DNA from: Enterobacter_D sp963521185
GTDB lineage: Bacteria > Pseudomonadota > Gammaproteobacteria > Enterobacterales > Enterobacteriaceae
Direction: 5' to 3'
DNA length: 64,000 nt
Assembly: GCA_963521185.1 (NCBI GenBank)
Contig: CAUQTV010000013.1
Location: forward strand, 40,213-104,212
How positions within the stretch are numbered: position 1 is the stretch's first letter; each line of letters starts with the position of its first letter. A model generated the notes under the pieces. That model searched no databases, was not told the DNA's origin, and saw only the letters and a list, made by a program, of their open reading frames with translations. Below, piece by piece: positions 16,510-25,642 of the stretch. The position numbers and the translations under genes are program-made.

Positions 16510-16860
16510 ATGACCCTTACAGCCCTTAAGCTTTTCAAAAACCTGTCCGATGAAACCCGTCTGGGTATTGTCCTGCTGCTCAGGGAGATGGGAGAACTGT
16601 GCGTCTGCGATTTCTGCACGGCGCTGGATGAGTCCCAGCCCAAGATCTCCCGTCATCTGGCAATGCTCCGGGAAAGCGGTCTATTGCTGGATCGCAAGCA
16701 GGGGAAATGGGTTCATTATCGCTTATCCCCGCATATTCCTTCCTGGGCTGCTCAGGTGATTGAGCAGGCCTGGTTAAGCCAACAGGACGACGTACAGGCC
16801 ATCGCCCGTAAGCTGGCATCGGCAAACTGCTCTGGTAGCGGTAAGGCTGTTTGCATCTAA
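16510..16860 (+). CDS. arsR: Arsenite-responsive repressor ArsR
   Basis: The ATG at 16510 directly follows GGAGGAATA; the 117-residue product closely resembles R773 ArsR. It has the winged helix (QPKISRHLAMLRESGLLLDR) and the As(III)-binding ELCVCDFC motif in the DNA-contact helix. Arsenite binding releases the operator and induces the five-gene operon arsRDABC. Confidence 0.96.
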   Translation: MTLTALKLFKNLSDETRLGIVLLLREMGELCVCDFCTALDESQPKISRHLAMLRESGLLLDRKQGKWVHYRLSPHIPSWAAQVIEQAWLSQQDDVQAIARKLASANCSGSGKAVCI

Positions 16861-16909
16861 AAAATTTGCCTGAACATATGTGTTTTTTCGAATGTATGAG
16901 GTATTCAGA

Positions 16910-17272
16910 ATGAAGACGTTAACGGTGTTTGACCCGGCAATGTGCTGCAGTACCGGTGTATGTGGTTCAGATGTCGATCAGGTTCTGGTTGATTTTTCTG
17001 CTGATATGCAGTGGCTGAAAGGACGTGGCGTACAGGTTGAACGTTACAACCTGGCGCAGCAGCCCATGAGCTTTGTTCACAATGAGAAAGCGAAAGCCTT
17101 CCTCGATGCATCCGGCGCAGAAGGGCTTCCGCTGCTGTTGCTGGACGGCGAAACGGTGATGGCTGGGCGATACCCAAAACGCGCTGAGCTGGCTCGCTGG
17201 TTCGGTATTCCGCTGGAGAAGGTAGGGTTAGCTCCCACCAGTTGCTGTGGTGGTAATACTTCCTGTTGCTGA
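16910..17272 (+). CDS. arsD: Arsenic metallochaperone ArsD
   Basis: I chose ATG 16910 (MKTLTVFDPAMCC), giving 120 residues. It holds the C12-C13-C18 As(III) site (CCSTGVC) and two C-terminal vicinal pairs (SCCGG, SCC), as in R773 ArsD. It delivers arsenite to ArsA and raises pump affinity. It lies just before arsA in the operon. Confidence 0.95.
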   Translation: MKTLTVFDPAMCCSTGVCGSDVDQVLVDFSADMQWLKGRGVQVERYNLAQQPMSFVHNEKAKAFLDASGAEGLPLLLLDGETVMAGRYPKRAELARWFGIPLEKVGLAPTSCCGGNTSCC

Positions 17273-17289
17273 ATATGTCAGGAGGACAT

Positions 17290-19041
17290 ATGAAATTCTT
17301 ACAGAATATCCCGCCTTACCTGTTTTTTACTGGCAAGGGTGGTGTAGGAAAAACTTCCATTTCCTGCGCGACGGCTATCCACCTTGCCGAACAGGGTAAG
17401 CGGGTTTTGCTGGTCAGTACCGACCCGGCCTCCAATGTCGGTCAGGTATTCGATCTGGCTATCGGTAACACGATTCGCCCTGTGACAGCAGTTCTTGGGC
17501 TTTCTGCTCTGGAGATTGACCCGCAGGAAGCCGCCCGGCAATATCGGGCCAGAATCGTTGATCCTATCAAAGGTCTTCTGCCTGATGACGTTGTTAACAG
17601 TATCAGCGAGCAGCTTTCAGGAGCCTGCACCACTGAGATTGCGGCGTTTGATGAGTTCACCGGCTTATTGACAGACGCTTCCCTGCTGACCCGTTTCGAT
17701 CACATCATTTTTGATACCGCGCCGACGGGCCACACGATTCGCCTTCTCCAGCTTCCTGGTGCCTGGAGTAGCTTTATTGAAAGCAATCCAGATGGTGCCT
17801 CCTGTCTTGGCCCGATGGCCGGGCTGGAAAAGCAGCGTGAGCAGTATGCTCATGCGGTAGAGGCGTTATCCGACCCTGAACGTACCCGCCTGGTTCTGGT
17901 TGCACGACTGCAAAATTCTACGCTGCAGGAAGTCGCCCGCACTCATGAGGAACTGGCTGAGATTGGCCTGAAAAATCAATATCTGGTGATTAATGGTGTG
18001 CTGCCTGAAGCCGAAGCTGAACATGACGCCCTGGCCGCGGCGATATGGCAACGTGAGCAGGAGGCACTGGCAAATCTTCCTGCCGGTTTATCTGAGCTAC
18101 CGACAGATACCCTGTTACTCCAGCCAGTCAATATGGTTGGTGTTTCAGCATTGAAGGGACTGCTGGCTACCCGTTCTGAGGCATTACCGCTCCCGGTAAC
18201 GAACATCCTGTACACGCCTGAAAACTTATCACTCTCTGGCCTGGTCGATGATATCGCTCGCAGTGAACACGGCCTGATTATGCTGATGGGCAAAGGTGGT
18301 GTAGGGAAAACCACGATGGCTGCCGCCATCGCCGTGAGGCTGGCCGACATGGGATTTGACGTGCATCTCACGACCTCTGATCCTGCTGCGCACCTGAGTA
18401 CAACGCTGAACGGCAGCCTCAAAAACCTGCAGGTCAGCCGCATCAACCCTCACGATGAAACCGAACGCTATCGCCAGCATGTTCTTGAGACGAAGGGAAG
18501 AGATCTGGACGAAGCAGGGAAACGGTTACTGGAAGAGGATTTACGCTCTCCCTGTACTGAAGAAATTGCCGTGTTTCAGGCCTTCTCCCGTGTGATTCGT
18601 GAAGCGGGTAAGCGCTTTGTTGTCATGGATACCGCCCCTACCGGACACACGCTGCTGTTGCTGGATGCGACCGGGGCTTATCACCGAGAGATTGCCAAAA
18701 AAATGGGGAGTAAAGGTCATTTTACTACCCCCATGATGCAGCTTCAGGACCCGGATAGAACCAAAGTTCTGCTGGTTACGCTTCCTGAAACCACACCGGT
18801 GCTGGAAGCGGCAAACCTGCAGGCTGACCTTGAAAGAGCGGGGATTCATCCGTGGGGCTGGATTATCAATAACAGCCTTTCCATTGCGGATACGCGTTCT
18901 CCGTTGCTTTGTCAGCGTGCTCAACAGGAACTGCCTCAGATTGAGGCTGTTAAGAATCAGCATGCTGACCGTATAGCGCTTGTTCCGGTGCTGGCGTCAG
19001 AGCCCGCCGGTATTGAAAAGCTCAGAGAGTTGATGAGTTAA
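17290..19041 (+). CDS. arsA: Arsenite-translocating ATPase ArsA
   Basis: The ATG at 17290 follows AGGAGG; 583 residues. Two homologous halves each have a P-loop (GKGGVGKT near 15-22 and again near 334) and a DTAPTGHT signature. The three metal-binding cysteines are present: C113 (SGACTTE), C172 (GASCLGP) and the one in RSPCTEE near 422. It couples ATP hydrolysis to arsenite extrusion through ArsB. Confidence 0.96.
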   Translation: MKFLQNIPPYLFFTGKGGVGKTSISCATAIHLAEQGKRVLLVSTDPASNVGQVFDLAIGNTIRPVTAVLGLSALEIDPQEAARQYRARIVDPIKGLLPDDVVNSISEQLSGACTTEIAAFDEFTGLLTDASLLTRFDHIIFDTAPTGHTIRLLQLPGAWSSFIESNPDGASCLGPMAGLEKQREQYAHAVEALSDPERTRLVLVARLQNSTLQEVARTHEELAEIGLKNQYLVINGVLPEAEAEHDALAAAIWQREQEALANLPAGLSELPTDTLLLQPVNMVGVSALKGLLATRSEALPLPVTNILYTPENLSLSGLVDDIARSEHGLIMLMGKGGVGKTTMAAAIAVRLADMGFDVHLTTSDPAAHLSTTLNGSLKNLQVSRINPHDETERYRQHVLETKGRDLDEAGKRLLEEDLRSPCTEEIAVFQAFSRVIREAGKRFVVMDTAPTGHTLLLLDATGAYHREIAKKMGSKGHFTTPMMQLQDPDRTKVLLVTLPETTPVLEAANLQADLERAGIHPWGWIINNSLSIADTRSPLLCQRAQQELPQIEAVKNQHADRIALVPVLASEPAGIEKLRELMS

Positions 19042-19088
19042 TTTTTTGACATCTACAGGGCGACAAAGTCGCCCTGTCAGGAGGTTTT

Positions 19089-20378
19089 ATGTTACTGGCA
19101 GGCGCTATTTTTGTCCTGACCATTGTTTTGGTTATCTGGCAACCAAAGGGATTAGGGATCGGCTGGAGTGCAATGCTGGGCGCGGGACTGGCTCTGATAT
19201 CTGGCGTTGTGCATGTGGGCGATATTCCGGTGGTGTGGAATATCGTCTGGAACGCGACGGCGACCTTTATTGCCGTGATTATTATCAGCCTGCTGCTTGA
19301 TGAGTCCGGCTTTTTCGAATGGGCGGCATTGCATGTTTCGCGCTGGGGTAACGGTCGTGGCCGTTTGCTCTTTACGTATATCGTTCTGCTTGGTGCAGCG
19401 GTGGCGGCACTGTTTGCCAACGATGGTGCGGCACTTATTCTGACGCCGATAGTCATCGCCATGCTGCTGGCATTAGGGTTCAGCAAAGGCACGACACTGG
19501 CATTCGTCATGGCTGCCGGGTTTATTGCCGATACAGCCAGCCTGCCGCTTATCGTGTCCAACCTGGTTAACATCGTTTCTGCAGACTTCTTTGGACTGGG
19601 CTTCACCGAGTATGCGTCGGTAATGGTGCCGGTGGATATTGCAGCCATTGTTGCCACGTTGGTTATGCTGCATTTGTTCTTCCGCAAGGATATCCCACCG
19701 ACTTACGACCTGGCTCTTCTGAAAGCACCGGCAAAAGCGATTAAAGATCTGGCAACCTTCAGAACCGGCTGGATAGTTTTAATACTTCTGCTGGTTGGGT
19801 TCTTTGTCCTTGAGCCGCTTGGTATTCCCGTTAGCGCGATTGCGGCTGTTGGAGCTGTGATCCTGTTTGCAGTAGCTAAACGAGGCCATGCCATTAAAAC
19901 TGGCAAAGTGCTGCGCGGTGCGCCATGGCAGATCGTCATCTTCTCATTGGGGATGTACCTGGTGGTCTACGGTCTGCGCAACGCCGGGCTAACCGAATAC
20001 CTTTCAGGTGTGCTGAATGTACTTGCGGATAAAGGACTCTGGGCTGCAACGCTGGGTACTGGCTTCCTGACGGCTTTCCTGTCTTCCATCATGAACAACA
20101 TGCCTACCGTGCTGGTTGGCGCTCTTTCTATCGATGGAAGCACCGCAACAGGCGTTATCAAAGAAGCGATGATCTACGCCAACGTGATTGGCTGCGATCT
20201 GGGACCTAAAATTACACCTATTGGTAGCCTGGCAACGCTGCTCTGGCTGCATGTCCTTTCACAGAAGAATATGACCATCACCTGGGGATACTATTTCCGC
20301 ACCGGGATCGTCATGACTCTGCCTGTGCTGTTTGTAACGCTGGCAGCGCTGGCGCTACGTCTCTCTTTCACTTTGTAA
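19089..20378 (+). CDS. arsB: Arsenite efflux membrane protein ArsB
   Basis: The 429-residue protein is almost entirely hydrophobic, with about 12 membrane segments, and carries family stretches such as FANDGAALILTPIVIAM and SIMNNMPTVLVGAL. It exports As(III)/Sb(III), driven by proton motive force alone or by ATP with ArsA. AGGAGG precedes the ATG. Confidence 0.96.
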   Translation: MLLAGAIFVLTIVLVIWQPKGLGIGWSAMLGAGLALISGVVHVGDIPVVWNIVWNATATFIAVIIISLLLDESGFFEWAALHVSRWGNGRGRLLFTYIVLLGAAVAALFANDGAALILTPIVIAMLLALGFSKGTTLAFVMAAGFIADTASLPLIVSNLVNIVSADFFGLGFTEYASVMVPVDIAAIVATLVMLHLFFRKDIPPTYDLALLKAPAKAIKDLATFRTGWIVLILLLVGFFVLEPLGIPVSAIAAVGAVILFAVAKRGHAIKTGKVLRGAPWQIVIFSLGMYLVVYGLRNAGLTEYLSGVLNVLADKGLWAATLGTGFLTAFLSSIMNNMPTVLVGALSIDGSTATGVIKEAMIYANVIGCDLGPKITPIGSLATLLWLHVLSQKNMTITWGYYFRTGIVMTLPVLFVTLAALALRLSFTL

Positions 20379-20390
20379 TGAGATACTGAT

Positions 20391-20816
20391 ATGAGCAACA
20401 TCACCATTTATCACAACCCGGCCTGCGGCACGTCGCGTAATACGCTGGAGATGATCCGCAACAGTGGTAATGAACCGACCGTTATTCATTACCTTGAAAA
20501 TCCACCGTCACGCGATGAGCTGGTCAAACTCATTGCAGATATGGGCATTTCAGTCCGGGCTTTGCTGCGCAAAAACGTCGAGCCTTATGAAGAACTGGGG
20601 CTTGAGGAAGATAAGTTTACTGACGATCAGTTAATCGATTTTATGCTTCAGCATCCGATCCTGATTAACCGTCCGATTGTGGTGACACCGTTGGGAACGC
20701 GTCTGTGCCGCCCTTCCGAAGTGGTACTGGATATTCTTCCGGATGCGCAAAAAGGCGCATTTGCTAAGGAAGACGGCGAGAAAGTAGTAGATGAGGCAGG
20801 GAAACGGCTGAAATAA
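20391..20816 (+). CDS. arsC: Glutaredoxin-dependent arsenate reductase ArsC
   Basis: The 141-residue protein has the catalytic HNPACGTSRNT with C12, plus the conserved arginines of the R773-type enzyme (NRPIVVTPLGTRLCRP). It reduces arsenate to arsenite with glutathione and glutaredoxin for export by ArsAB. It is the last gene of the operon and is followed at once by a terminator. Confidence 0.97.
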   Translation: MSNITIYHNPACGTSRNTLEMIRNSGNEPTVIHYLENPPSRDELVKLIADMGISVRALLRKNVEPYEELGLEEDKFTDDQLIDFMLQHPILINRPIVVTPLGTRLCRPSEVVLDILPDAQKGAFAKEDGEKVVDEAGKRLK

Positions 20817-20819
20817 CCG

Positions 20820-20840
20820 AAAGGGGGCGATGCCCCCTTT
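20820..20840. terminator. Terminator between arsC and the convergent GNAT gene
   Basis: AAAGGGGGC-GAT-GCCCCCTTT forms a nine-base stem directly after arsC; the A/T flanks allow it to work in both directions. Confidence 0.75.
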
Positions 20841-20848
20841 CTCCTGCC

Positions 20849-21385
20849 TCAGCGTCCGGGTACCGGACTGTCCGGCAGCGTACAGCTCCCTTTTCCCAGC
20901 TGACGCTGCAGCAACACCGTGTCCAGCCAGCGGCCATGCTTGAAACCGATGTCCTTCAGCGTGCCGATTTCAGTAAATCCGGCGCGAAGATGCAGCGCTA
21001 CAGACGCGACGTTCGCACTGTCCCCCACAACCGCTATCATCTGGCGGTATCCCTGAGACCGGGCCCATGTTAAGGCATGATCGAGTAAGGCTTTTCCGCC
21101 CCCCTGCCGCTGATAAGCCGGATCGATGTACACCGAATTTTCAACCGTAAACCGGTAGGCATGGCGTTCGCGGTAGCGGGAGAGATAACAGTAGCCGATG
21201 ACCGTCTCCCCCTGCAGGGCGATATACCAGGGAAATCCACGTGACTGAACATTTTTCACCCGGGCAAGCATTTCCTGCGTGTCCGGGGGTTCCGTCTCGA
21301 AGCTGCCTGTGCCGTGCAGGACATGATGGGCGTAAATGCGCCGTATGGCGGGAATGTGCTGCTCTTCAGCATTGATAATGTGCAT
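20849..21385 (-). CDS. GNAT N-acetyltransferase (ArsN/Pat-like)
   Basis: The 178-residue protein has the acetyl-CoA loop YQRQGGGKALLDHA and the phosphinothricin-acetyltransferase-like pattern (GFPWYIALQGETVIGYCYLSRYRERHAYR, NVASVALHLRAGFTEIG). ArsN-type enzymes of this family acetylate arsinothricin or related herbicides and are common in ars clusters, which is the likeliest role here. The C-terminal extension (about 165-178) is not part of the fold. Confidence 0.8.
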   Translation of the reverse strand: MHIINAEEQHIPAIRRIYAHHVLHGTGSFETEPPDTQEMLARVKNVQSRGFPWYIALQGETVIGYCYLSRYRERHAYRFTVENSVYIDPAYQRQGGGKALLDHALTWARSQGYRQMIAVVGDSANVASVALHLRAGFTEIGTLKDIGFKHGRWLDTVLLQRQLGKGSCTLPDSPVPGR

Positions 21386-21506
21386 TGTATGACTCCTGTG
21401 ACGTTGACTGACACACTACCGGAATTCGCGACGGCAGATTAAGCGCTTCATCTTATGACCTGTATAAGGAAATGTTTTAAGTGGAGGTAGGGCGTCGCCC
21501 CACCTG

Positions 21507-23264
21507 TCAGCCCGCCATTTCAGCCAGCAGGTCCACGCCTACCGGGTCGTCCTTCAGCAGTGGCGTCAGGGCAATGCGCTGTGCATAATGCCCGGCAACG
21601 TCGTCGATCAGCGGCAGTTCGCGACGGGCACGGGTGACCAGGAACGGGGAGGACGGCTTCGCGGCCGCGAGGCTGTTATTGATGACCCACGCCCAGGGTT
21701 CAATCCCGGCCCGGCGTAAGTCCTGCTGCAGCCCGGCCGCTTCCAGTACCGGCGTGGTTTCGGCAAGCGTCACGATAATGACTCTGGTCTTCTCCGGATC
21801 CTGCAGCTGCATCATTGGCGTTATCACGTGATCGTGAGCCTGCCCCATCTGGCGCACCATTTCCCGGTGATAGGCCCCGGTTGCATCCAGCAACAGCAGC
21901 GTATGCCCGGTGGGCGCAGTGTCCATAATGACAAAATGGTCGTTGGCCTCTTTGATGATCCGGGAGAATGCCTGAAACACGGCAATCTCTTCGGTGCAGG
22001 GGGAACGGAGATCTTCCTCCAGTACCGCCAGTCCCTCTTCATCCAGACCTTTTCCCTGATTTTCCAGCACAAAGCGACGATAGCGCTCAGTCTCTGCTTT
22101 TGGATCGATACGGCTGACCTGAAGGCCTGGCAGCGAGCCATCCAGGGTGTAAGACAGGTGGGCTGCCGGATCGGAGGTGGTCAGGTGGACTTTATGACCG
22201 CGTCTGGCCAGCGAGACCGCGACCGCAGCCGCCACCGTGGTTTTCCCCACGCCCCCTTTTCCCATCGTCATGACCAGCCCTTTTCCCGCTCGGCTGAGGT
22301 CCTCCACCAGGGAGGCAAGCTCCGGTAAATCGACCGTCGTGAGCGTGGCTCCCGGATCCGGCAGAACAAGTGTGCTCTCTGTAAACAGCGCCCTCAGGGC
22401 TTCCAGACCAACCAGATTAAAAGGCTTCAGATACAGCATCGACCGGGGAAGATGCGCGAGGTTTTCAGGCATGGCCCGTAAGGCCCGTTCCTCCCGCGCC
22501 AGAATACTGTGCGCCAGCGGATCCTGTTCACCGGCAAAGGGAGGCAGCACGCCATTGATGGCAAGGTGCTGATGCTGCAGACCGATAGCCGACAGCTCCT
22601 CGTGGGTATGGGAGACCTCTTTCAGGGTCGACGCCTGTGCGCGGGCAACCAGAACCAGTCGCGTGAGTGCCGTATCAGAGAGGGCTTTCACTGCGTCAGC
22701 GTACTGGTCCTGTTGTTTCTCCAGCCCCACCAGAGGGCCGAGGTTCGCCGCAGCATCAGGATGTGCATCGAGGTACCCGCTCCAGGCGCCCGGCAGCTCA
22801 AGCATACGGATGGTGTGTCCGGTTGGTGCAGTATCAAAGACGATATGATCATATTTTTCGCGCAGTTCATGACTGGTCAGCAGCGCGGTAAATTCATCAA
22901 ACGCCGCGATCTCCGTGGTACATGAACCGGAAAGCTGTTCTTCAATGTTGCTGATGACATCGGCAGGCATCAGTTCACGAACAGGATCGAGCACGCGATC
23001 GCGGTAAGCCTGCGCGGCCGCCATCGGGTCAACTTCCATTGCCGCAAGGTTTTCCACGGTGCGGATACCAGTGATCCGGTGGCCCACAGTCTGGCTGAAG
23101 ACCTGACCGACATTGGAGGCCGGATCGGTACTGACCAGAAGCGTTCTCCGGCCCTGGTCAGCCAGCCATACCGCCGTCGCGCAGGCCAGAGAGGTTTTCC
23201 CCACGCCGCCTTTGCCGGTGAAGAAGATAAACGGGGGGATATTCTGTAAAAATGGCATCGTCAT
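21507..23264 (-). CDS. arsA: Second, divergent ArsA ATPase
   Basis: The ATG at 23264 follows GGAGGAG; 585 residues. Both P-loops (GKGGVGKT) and both DTAPTGHT motifs are intact, and the whole length aligns with the first ArsA by eye. In R773 numbering C113 (SGSCTTE) and C422 (RSPCTEE) remain, but position 172 is Asn (AANLGP) instead of Cys. Composition is more GC-rich than the first copy, pointing to a separate origin. There is no second arsB, so it would have to work with the ArsB encoded at 19089-20378. Confidence 0.9.
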   Translation of the reverse strand: MTMPFLQNIPPFIFFTGKGGVGKTSLACATAVWLADQGRRTLLVSTDPASNVGQVFSQTVGHRITGIRTVENLAAMEVDPMAAAQAYRDRVLDPVRELMPADVISNIEEQLSGSCTTEIAAFDEFTALLTSHELREKYDHIVFDTAPTGHTIRMLELPGAWSGYLDAHPDAAANLGPLVGLEKQQDQYADAVKALSDTALTRLVLVARAQASTLKEVSHTHEELSAIGLQHQHLAINGVLPPFAGEQDPLAHSILAREERALRAMPENLAHLPRSMLYLKPFNLVGLEALRALFTESTLVLPDPGATLTTVDLPELASLVEDLSRAGKGLVMTMGKGGVGKTTVAAAVAVSLARRGHKVHLTTSDPAAHLSYTLDGSLPGLQVSRIDPKAETERYRRFVLENQGKGLDEEGLAVLEEDLRSPCTEEIAVFQAFSRIIKEANDHFVIMDTAPTGHTLLLLDATGAYHREMVRQMGQAHDHVITPMMQLQDPEKTRVIIVTLAETTPVLEAAGLQQDLRRAGIEPWAWVINNSLAAAKPSSPFLVTRARRELPLIDDVAGHYAQRIALTPLLKDDPVGVDLLAEMAG

Positions 23265-23282
23265 TGTTGAGCTCCTCCGGGA

Positions 23283-23645
23283 TTAAGGCATACGGGGAAT
23301 GCTGCAGCAGCGCGGCTGCGTGCTGTCTTCATTCCAGTCCTGCGTGAGGGAAATACCGGCCCAGCGGGCGATATCTTCCCGGGACGGGAGCTTGCCCGCC
23401 ATCACCAGCTGGCCGTCAAGCAGGGTAGCGGGAAGGGACTCCATTCCTGACGTGTTCAGGAAGGCCCTGATGACGGGCGTATTCAGAAACTGCTGCGGGT
23501 TCTTTGCCAGGCTGTAACGCTGAATATTCACACCATGCTTTTTCGCCCATTCGGCGCTGGCGTTCCATTTGACGGCTTCATCGCTGACCACGACGCTGCT
23601 GGTCGCACAGCAGCCTGCGGCTTCAAAGATCTCAATTTTTGACAT
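23283..23645 (-). CDS. arsD: Second, divergent ArsD-like protein
   Basis: The 120-residue protein keeps the ArsD fold and C12-C13 (AAGCCATSS) but has Val at position 18 where ArsD needs Cys, and only one C-terminal pair (PRCCSIP). The three-cysteine As(III) site is thus incomplete. It ends 18 bases before the second arsA, so the pair is co-transcribed. It may bind metal differently or have become regulatory. Confidence 0.85.
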   Translation of the reverse strand: MSKIEIFEAAGCCATSSVVVSDEAVKWNASAEWAKKHGVNIQRYSLAKNPQQFLNTPVIRAFLNTSGMESLPATLLDGQLVMAGKLPSREDIARWAGISLTQDWNEDSTQPRCCSIPRMP

Positions 23646-23720
23646 GGACTGTTTACCTCAGTGTTGAATGATGGGGCTTTACACTGAGGTAAACGAGTGA
23701 GGCGGGAAAAAGATGCGCGG

Positions 23721-24266
23721 TTAATCCATTTTTTTATGGCAGCAGACGGAAGACGCATCATCCACTTCCACCTGGCAGAGTTCCGTCATCGTCTTCTTCA
23801 GATGTTTCCGGGCGCGAAGCAGGCGCGACTTAAACGCCGTCAGCGTGATCCCCAGCTCGTCGGCCAGGCGCTGCTGGGGACGCCGGTTCAGATCGGCCTC
23901 TTCTATCAGCCATCTTTCCTCGTCAGGTAAGGCCTGCAGGGTTTCAGGCAGGCAAATCTCCAGCGTTGAAACCGCCTCATGGAAGGCGTCAGGCAGCGGG
24001 ATCTCGTCTTCCAGCACCACGACGTCTCTGGCGGCACGGTACTCATCCGTCAGCAGATTCCTCGCCGTCCGGTACAGCCAGGCCCGCGGGTTCTCCATTT
24101 CACAGAAGCGGTCTGCACAGGCCCGGGCGCGCAGGAAGACTTCCTGAAGCAGATCGGCTGCCTGCTCCCGATCGCCTGTCCTTGATGCCAGAAAACGGGA
24201 GAGCTCTGCTTCATGCTGTTGCCAGAACACGCTCATGCAGTTGTTGAATGCCGTTACATCACTCAT
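23721..24266 (-). CDS. ECF sigma factor (SigZ-like) in the arsenic cluster
   Basis: The 181-residue protein has region 2 (DLLQEVFLRARACADRF, NPRAWLYRTARNLLTDEYR) and region 4 (QQRLADELGITLTAFKSRLL), without region 3, as in ECF sigmas. The tail carries C164 and the vicinal C175-C176-H177. It lies eight bases after arsH and upstream of the second arsDA, and no anti-sigma gene is visible. Inference: the cysteine tail may sense arsenite or redox state directly. Confidence 0.85.
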   Translation of the reverse strand: MSDVTAFNNCMSVFWQQHEAELSRFLASRTGDREQAADLLQEVFLRARACADRFCEMENPRAWLYRTARNLLTDEYRAARDVVVLEDEIPLPDAFHEAVSTLEICLPETLQALPDEERWLIEEADLNRRPQQRLADELGITLTAFKSRLLRARKHLKKTMTELCQVEVDDASSVCCHKKMD

Positions 24267-24274
24267 ACCAGCCC

Positions 24275-24988
24275 TCAGATTTTGCTCTGATTCACCCGCC
24301 GGGAAAGTGCTTCTGCCGACTCTTTACGTTCACTGTAGCGATCGACGAGATACGCTGCATACTCCCGGGTCAGCAGGGTAAACTTCATCAGCTCTTCCAT
24401 TACATCCACAATACGGTCGTAGTACGGGGATGGTTTCATCCGTCCGTCTTCATCAAACTCCTGCCAGGCTTTCGCTACCGAGGATTGATTAGGTATAGTA
24501 ATCATTCGCATCCAGCGGCCAAGAATACGCATCTGGTTTACCGCATTGAAAGACTGGGAGCCTCCGCAGACCTGCATGACGGCCAGGGTTTTTCCCTGAG
24601 AAGGGCGTACTGCGCCCTCTGATAGTGGTATCCAGTCAATCTGGGCTTTCATAATGCCGGTCATCGCACCATGACGTTCAGGAGAGCACCATACCATCCC
24701 TTCAGACCAGCGCACCATTTCGCGAAGTTCCATAACCCTGGGATGCGTATCCGCTGCATCATCCGGCAGAGGGAGACCGGAAGGATTAAAGATGCGGACA
24801 TCCGCACCCATGGCGGTAAGAAGCCGGGCAGCCTCTTCGGTGGCCAGACGGCTGTAGGACCGCTCTCGAACGGAACCGTACAACATCAGGATCCGGGGAG
24901 GATGGTCAACTGTCTTTACACCCAGGCGGACCCCGGTGAGACCTGTATCAAACAGCTCAGGAACAATATTTTTCAGTTCAGCAATCAT
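24275..24988 (-). CDS. arsH: NADPH-dependent FMN reductase ArsH
   Basis: I chose ATG 24988, which overlaps the stop of arsR by ATGA, giving 237 residues. It has the flavodoxin-like FMN loop GSVRERSYSRL, WCSPERHGAMTG and the ArsH-typical CGGSQSFNAVNQMR. ArsH oxidises trivalent organoarsenicals such as methylarsenite and roxarsone(III). Adjacent arsR supports this function. Confidence 0.94.
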   Translation of the reverse strand: MIAELKNIVPELFDTGLTGVRLGVKTVDHPPRILMLYGSVRERSYSRLATEEAARLLTAMGADVRIFNPSGLPLPDDAADTHPRVMELREMVRWSEGMVWCSPERHGAMTGIMKAQIDWIPLSEGAVRPSQGKTLAVMQVCGGSQSFNAVNQMRILGRWMRMITIPNQSSVAKAWQEFDEDGRMKPSPYYDRIVDVMEELMKFTLLTREYAAYLVDRYSERKESAEALSRRVNQSKI

Positions 24989-25311
24989 TTTTTCTCCGGT
25001 GGTGACATAAAACCAGGCGGGGCATATTCGTCTGCACAGCACTCTTCTGTCAGAAAGGCAATCAATGCAGCAAGGTTGTCATAACAGGCGTGGCAGAACA
25101 GTGTTCTCCCCTGCCTTTCCTGGCGAACCAGTGAGACGGATATCAGCGATGAAAGATGATGACTCAGGGTCGAGGCCGGAATGGCGAGATGTTGCTGCAG
25201 TTCCCCCACGGGCAGTCCCTGACGTCCGGCCTTAACGAGTGTTTTGTAAATATCGAGACGAGTGGTGTGGCCAAGTTCTTTCAGCACCATCGCGGCGATT
25301 TTCAGCTCCAT
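24985..25311 (-). CDS. arsR: Second ArsR-family repressor
   Basis: The start ATG 25311 (MELKIAAMVLKELGHTTRLD) gives 108 residues. The winged helix is clear (IPASTLSHHLSSLISVSLVRQERQGRTLF). It lacks the CxCxxC helix of R773 ArsR; instead cysteines lie at C83 (FCHAC) and in TEECCADEY near the C terminus, as in the group binding As(III) at C-terminal cysteines. A long perfect dyad precedes it. Confidence 0.92.
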   Translation of the reverse strand: MELKIAAMVLKELGHTTRLDIYKTLVKAGRQGLPVGELQQHLAIPASTLSHHLSSLISVSLVRQERQGRTLFCHACYDNLAALIAFLTEECCADEYAPPGFMSPPEKK

Positions 25312-25328
25312 CCCATTCCTCGTAATTT

Positions 25329-25358
25329 TATTTCTATATTTCCAGAATAATAGAAATA
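25329..25358. promoter_or_regulatory. ArsR operator dyad
   Basis: TATTTCTAT and its exact complement ATAGAAATA are separated by 12 bases, 18 bases before the arsR start, the usual place for autoregulation of the arsR-arsH operon. Confidence 0.65.
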
Positions 25359-25642
25359 TATAGTGAGCGCAACCACGTCCATAATATGACTCCATCTCCG
25401 GGGCCTTACACTTACGCGGCATGGAGAAAACATGATCGGTGTTTATACCTCTCAGAAATGAGGTACGTCACAATATATATGGAAAAATGCATATGAATCC
25501 GTCACAGTAGAAACCGATTCCCGCTAAAAATGAAATGACCTTCATCCTTTGCTGACGGGCGCATTATGTCCCGCCGCCGGGAAGCCCAGGCAGGCTCGTT
25601 TTCTGGCTGCCTATGAATACAGCAAACATACGGTACAGAGAA

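Noticed and set aside
16266..16643. 125-residue minus-strand frame before and across arsR
   Set aside because: Overlaps the arsR promoter and gene in antisense, no homology recognised and no ribosome site.
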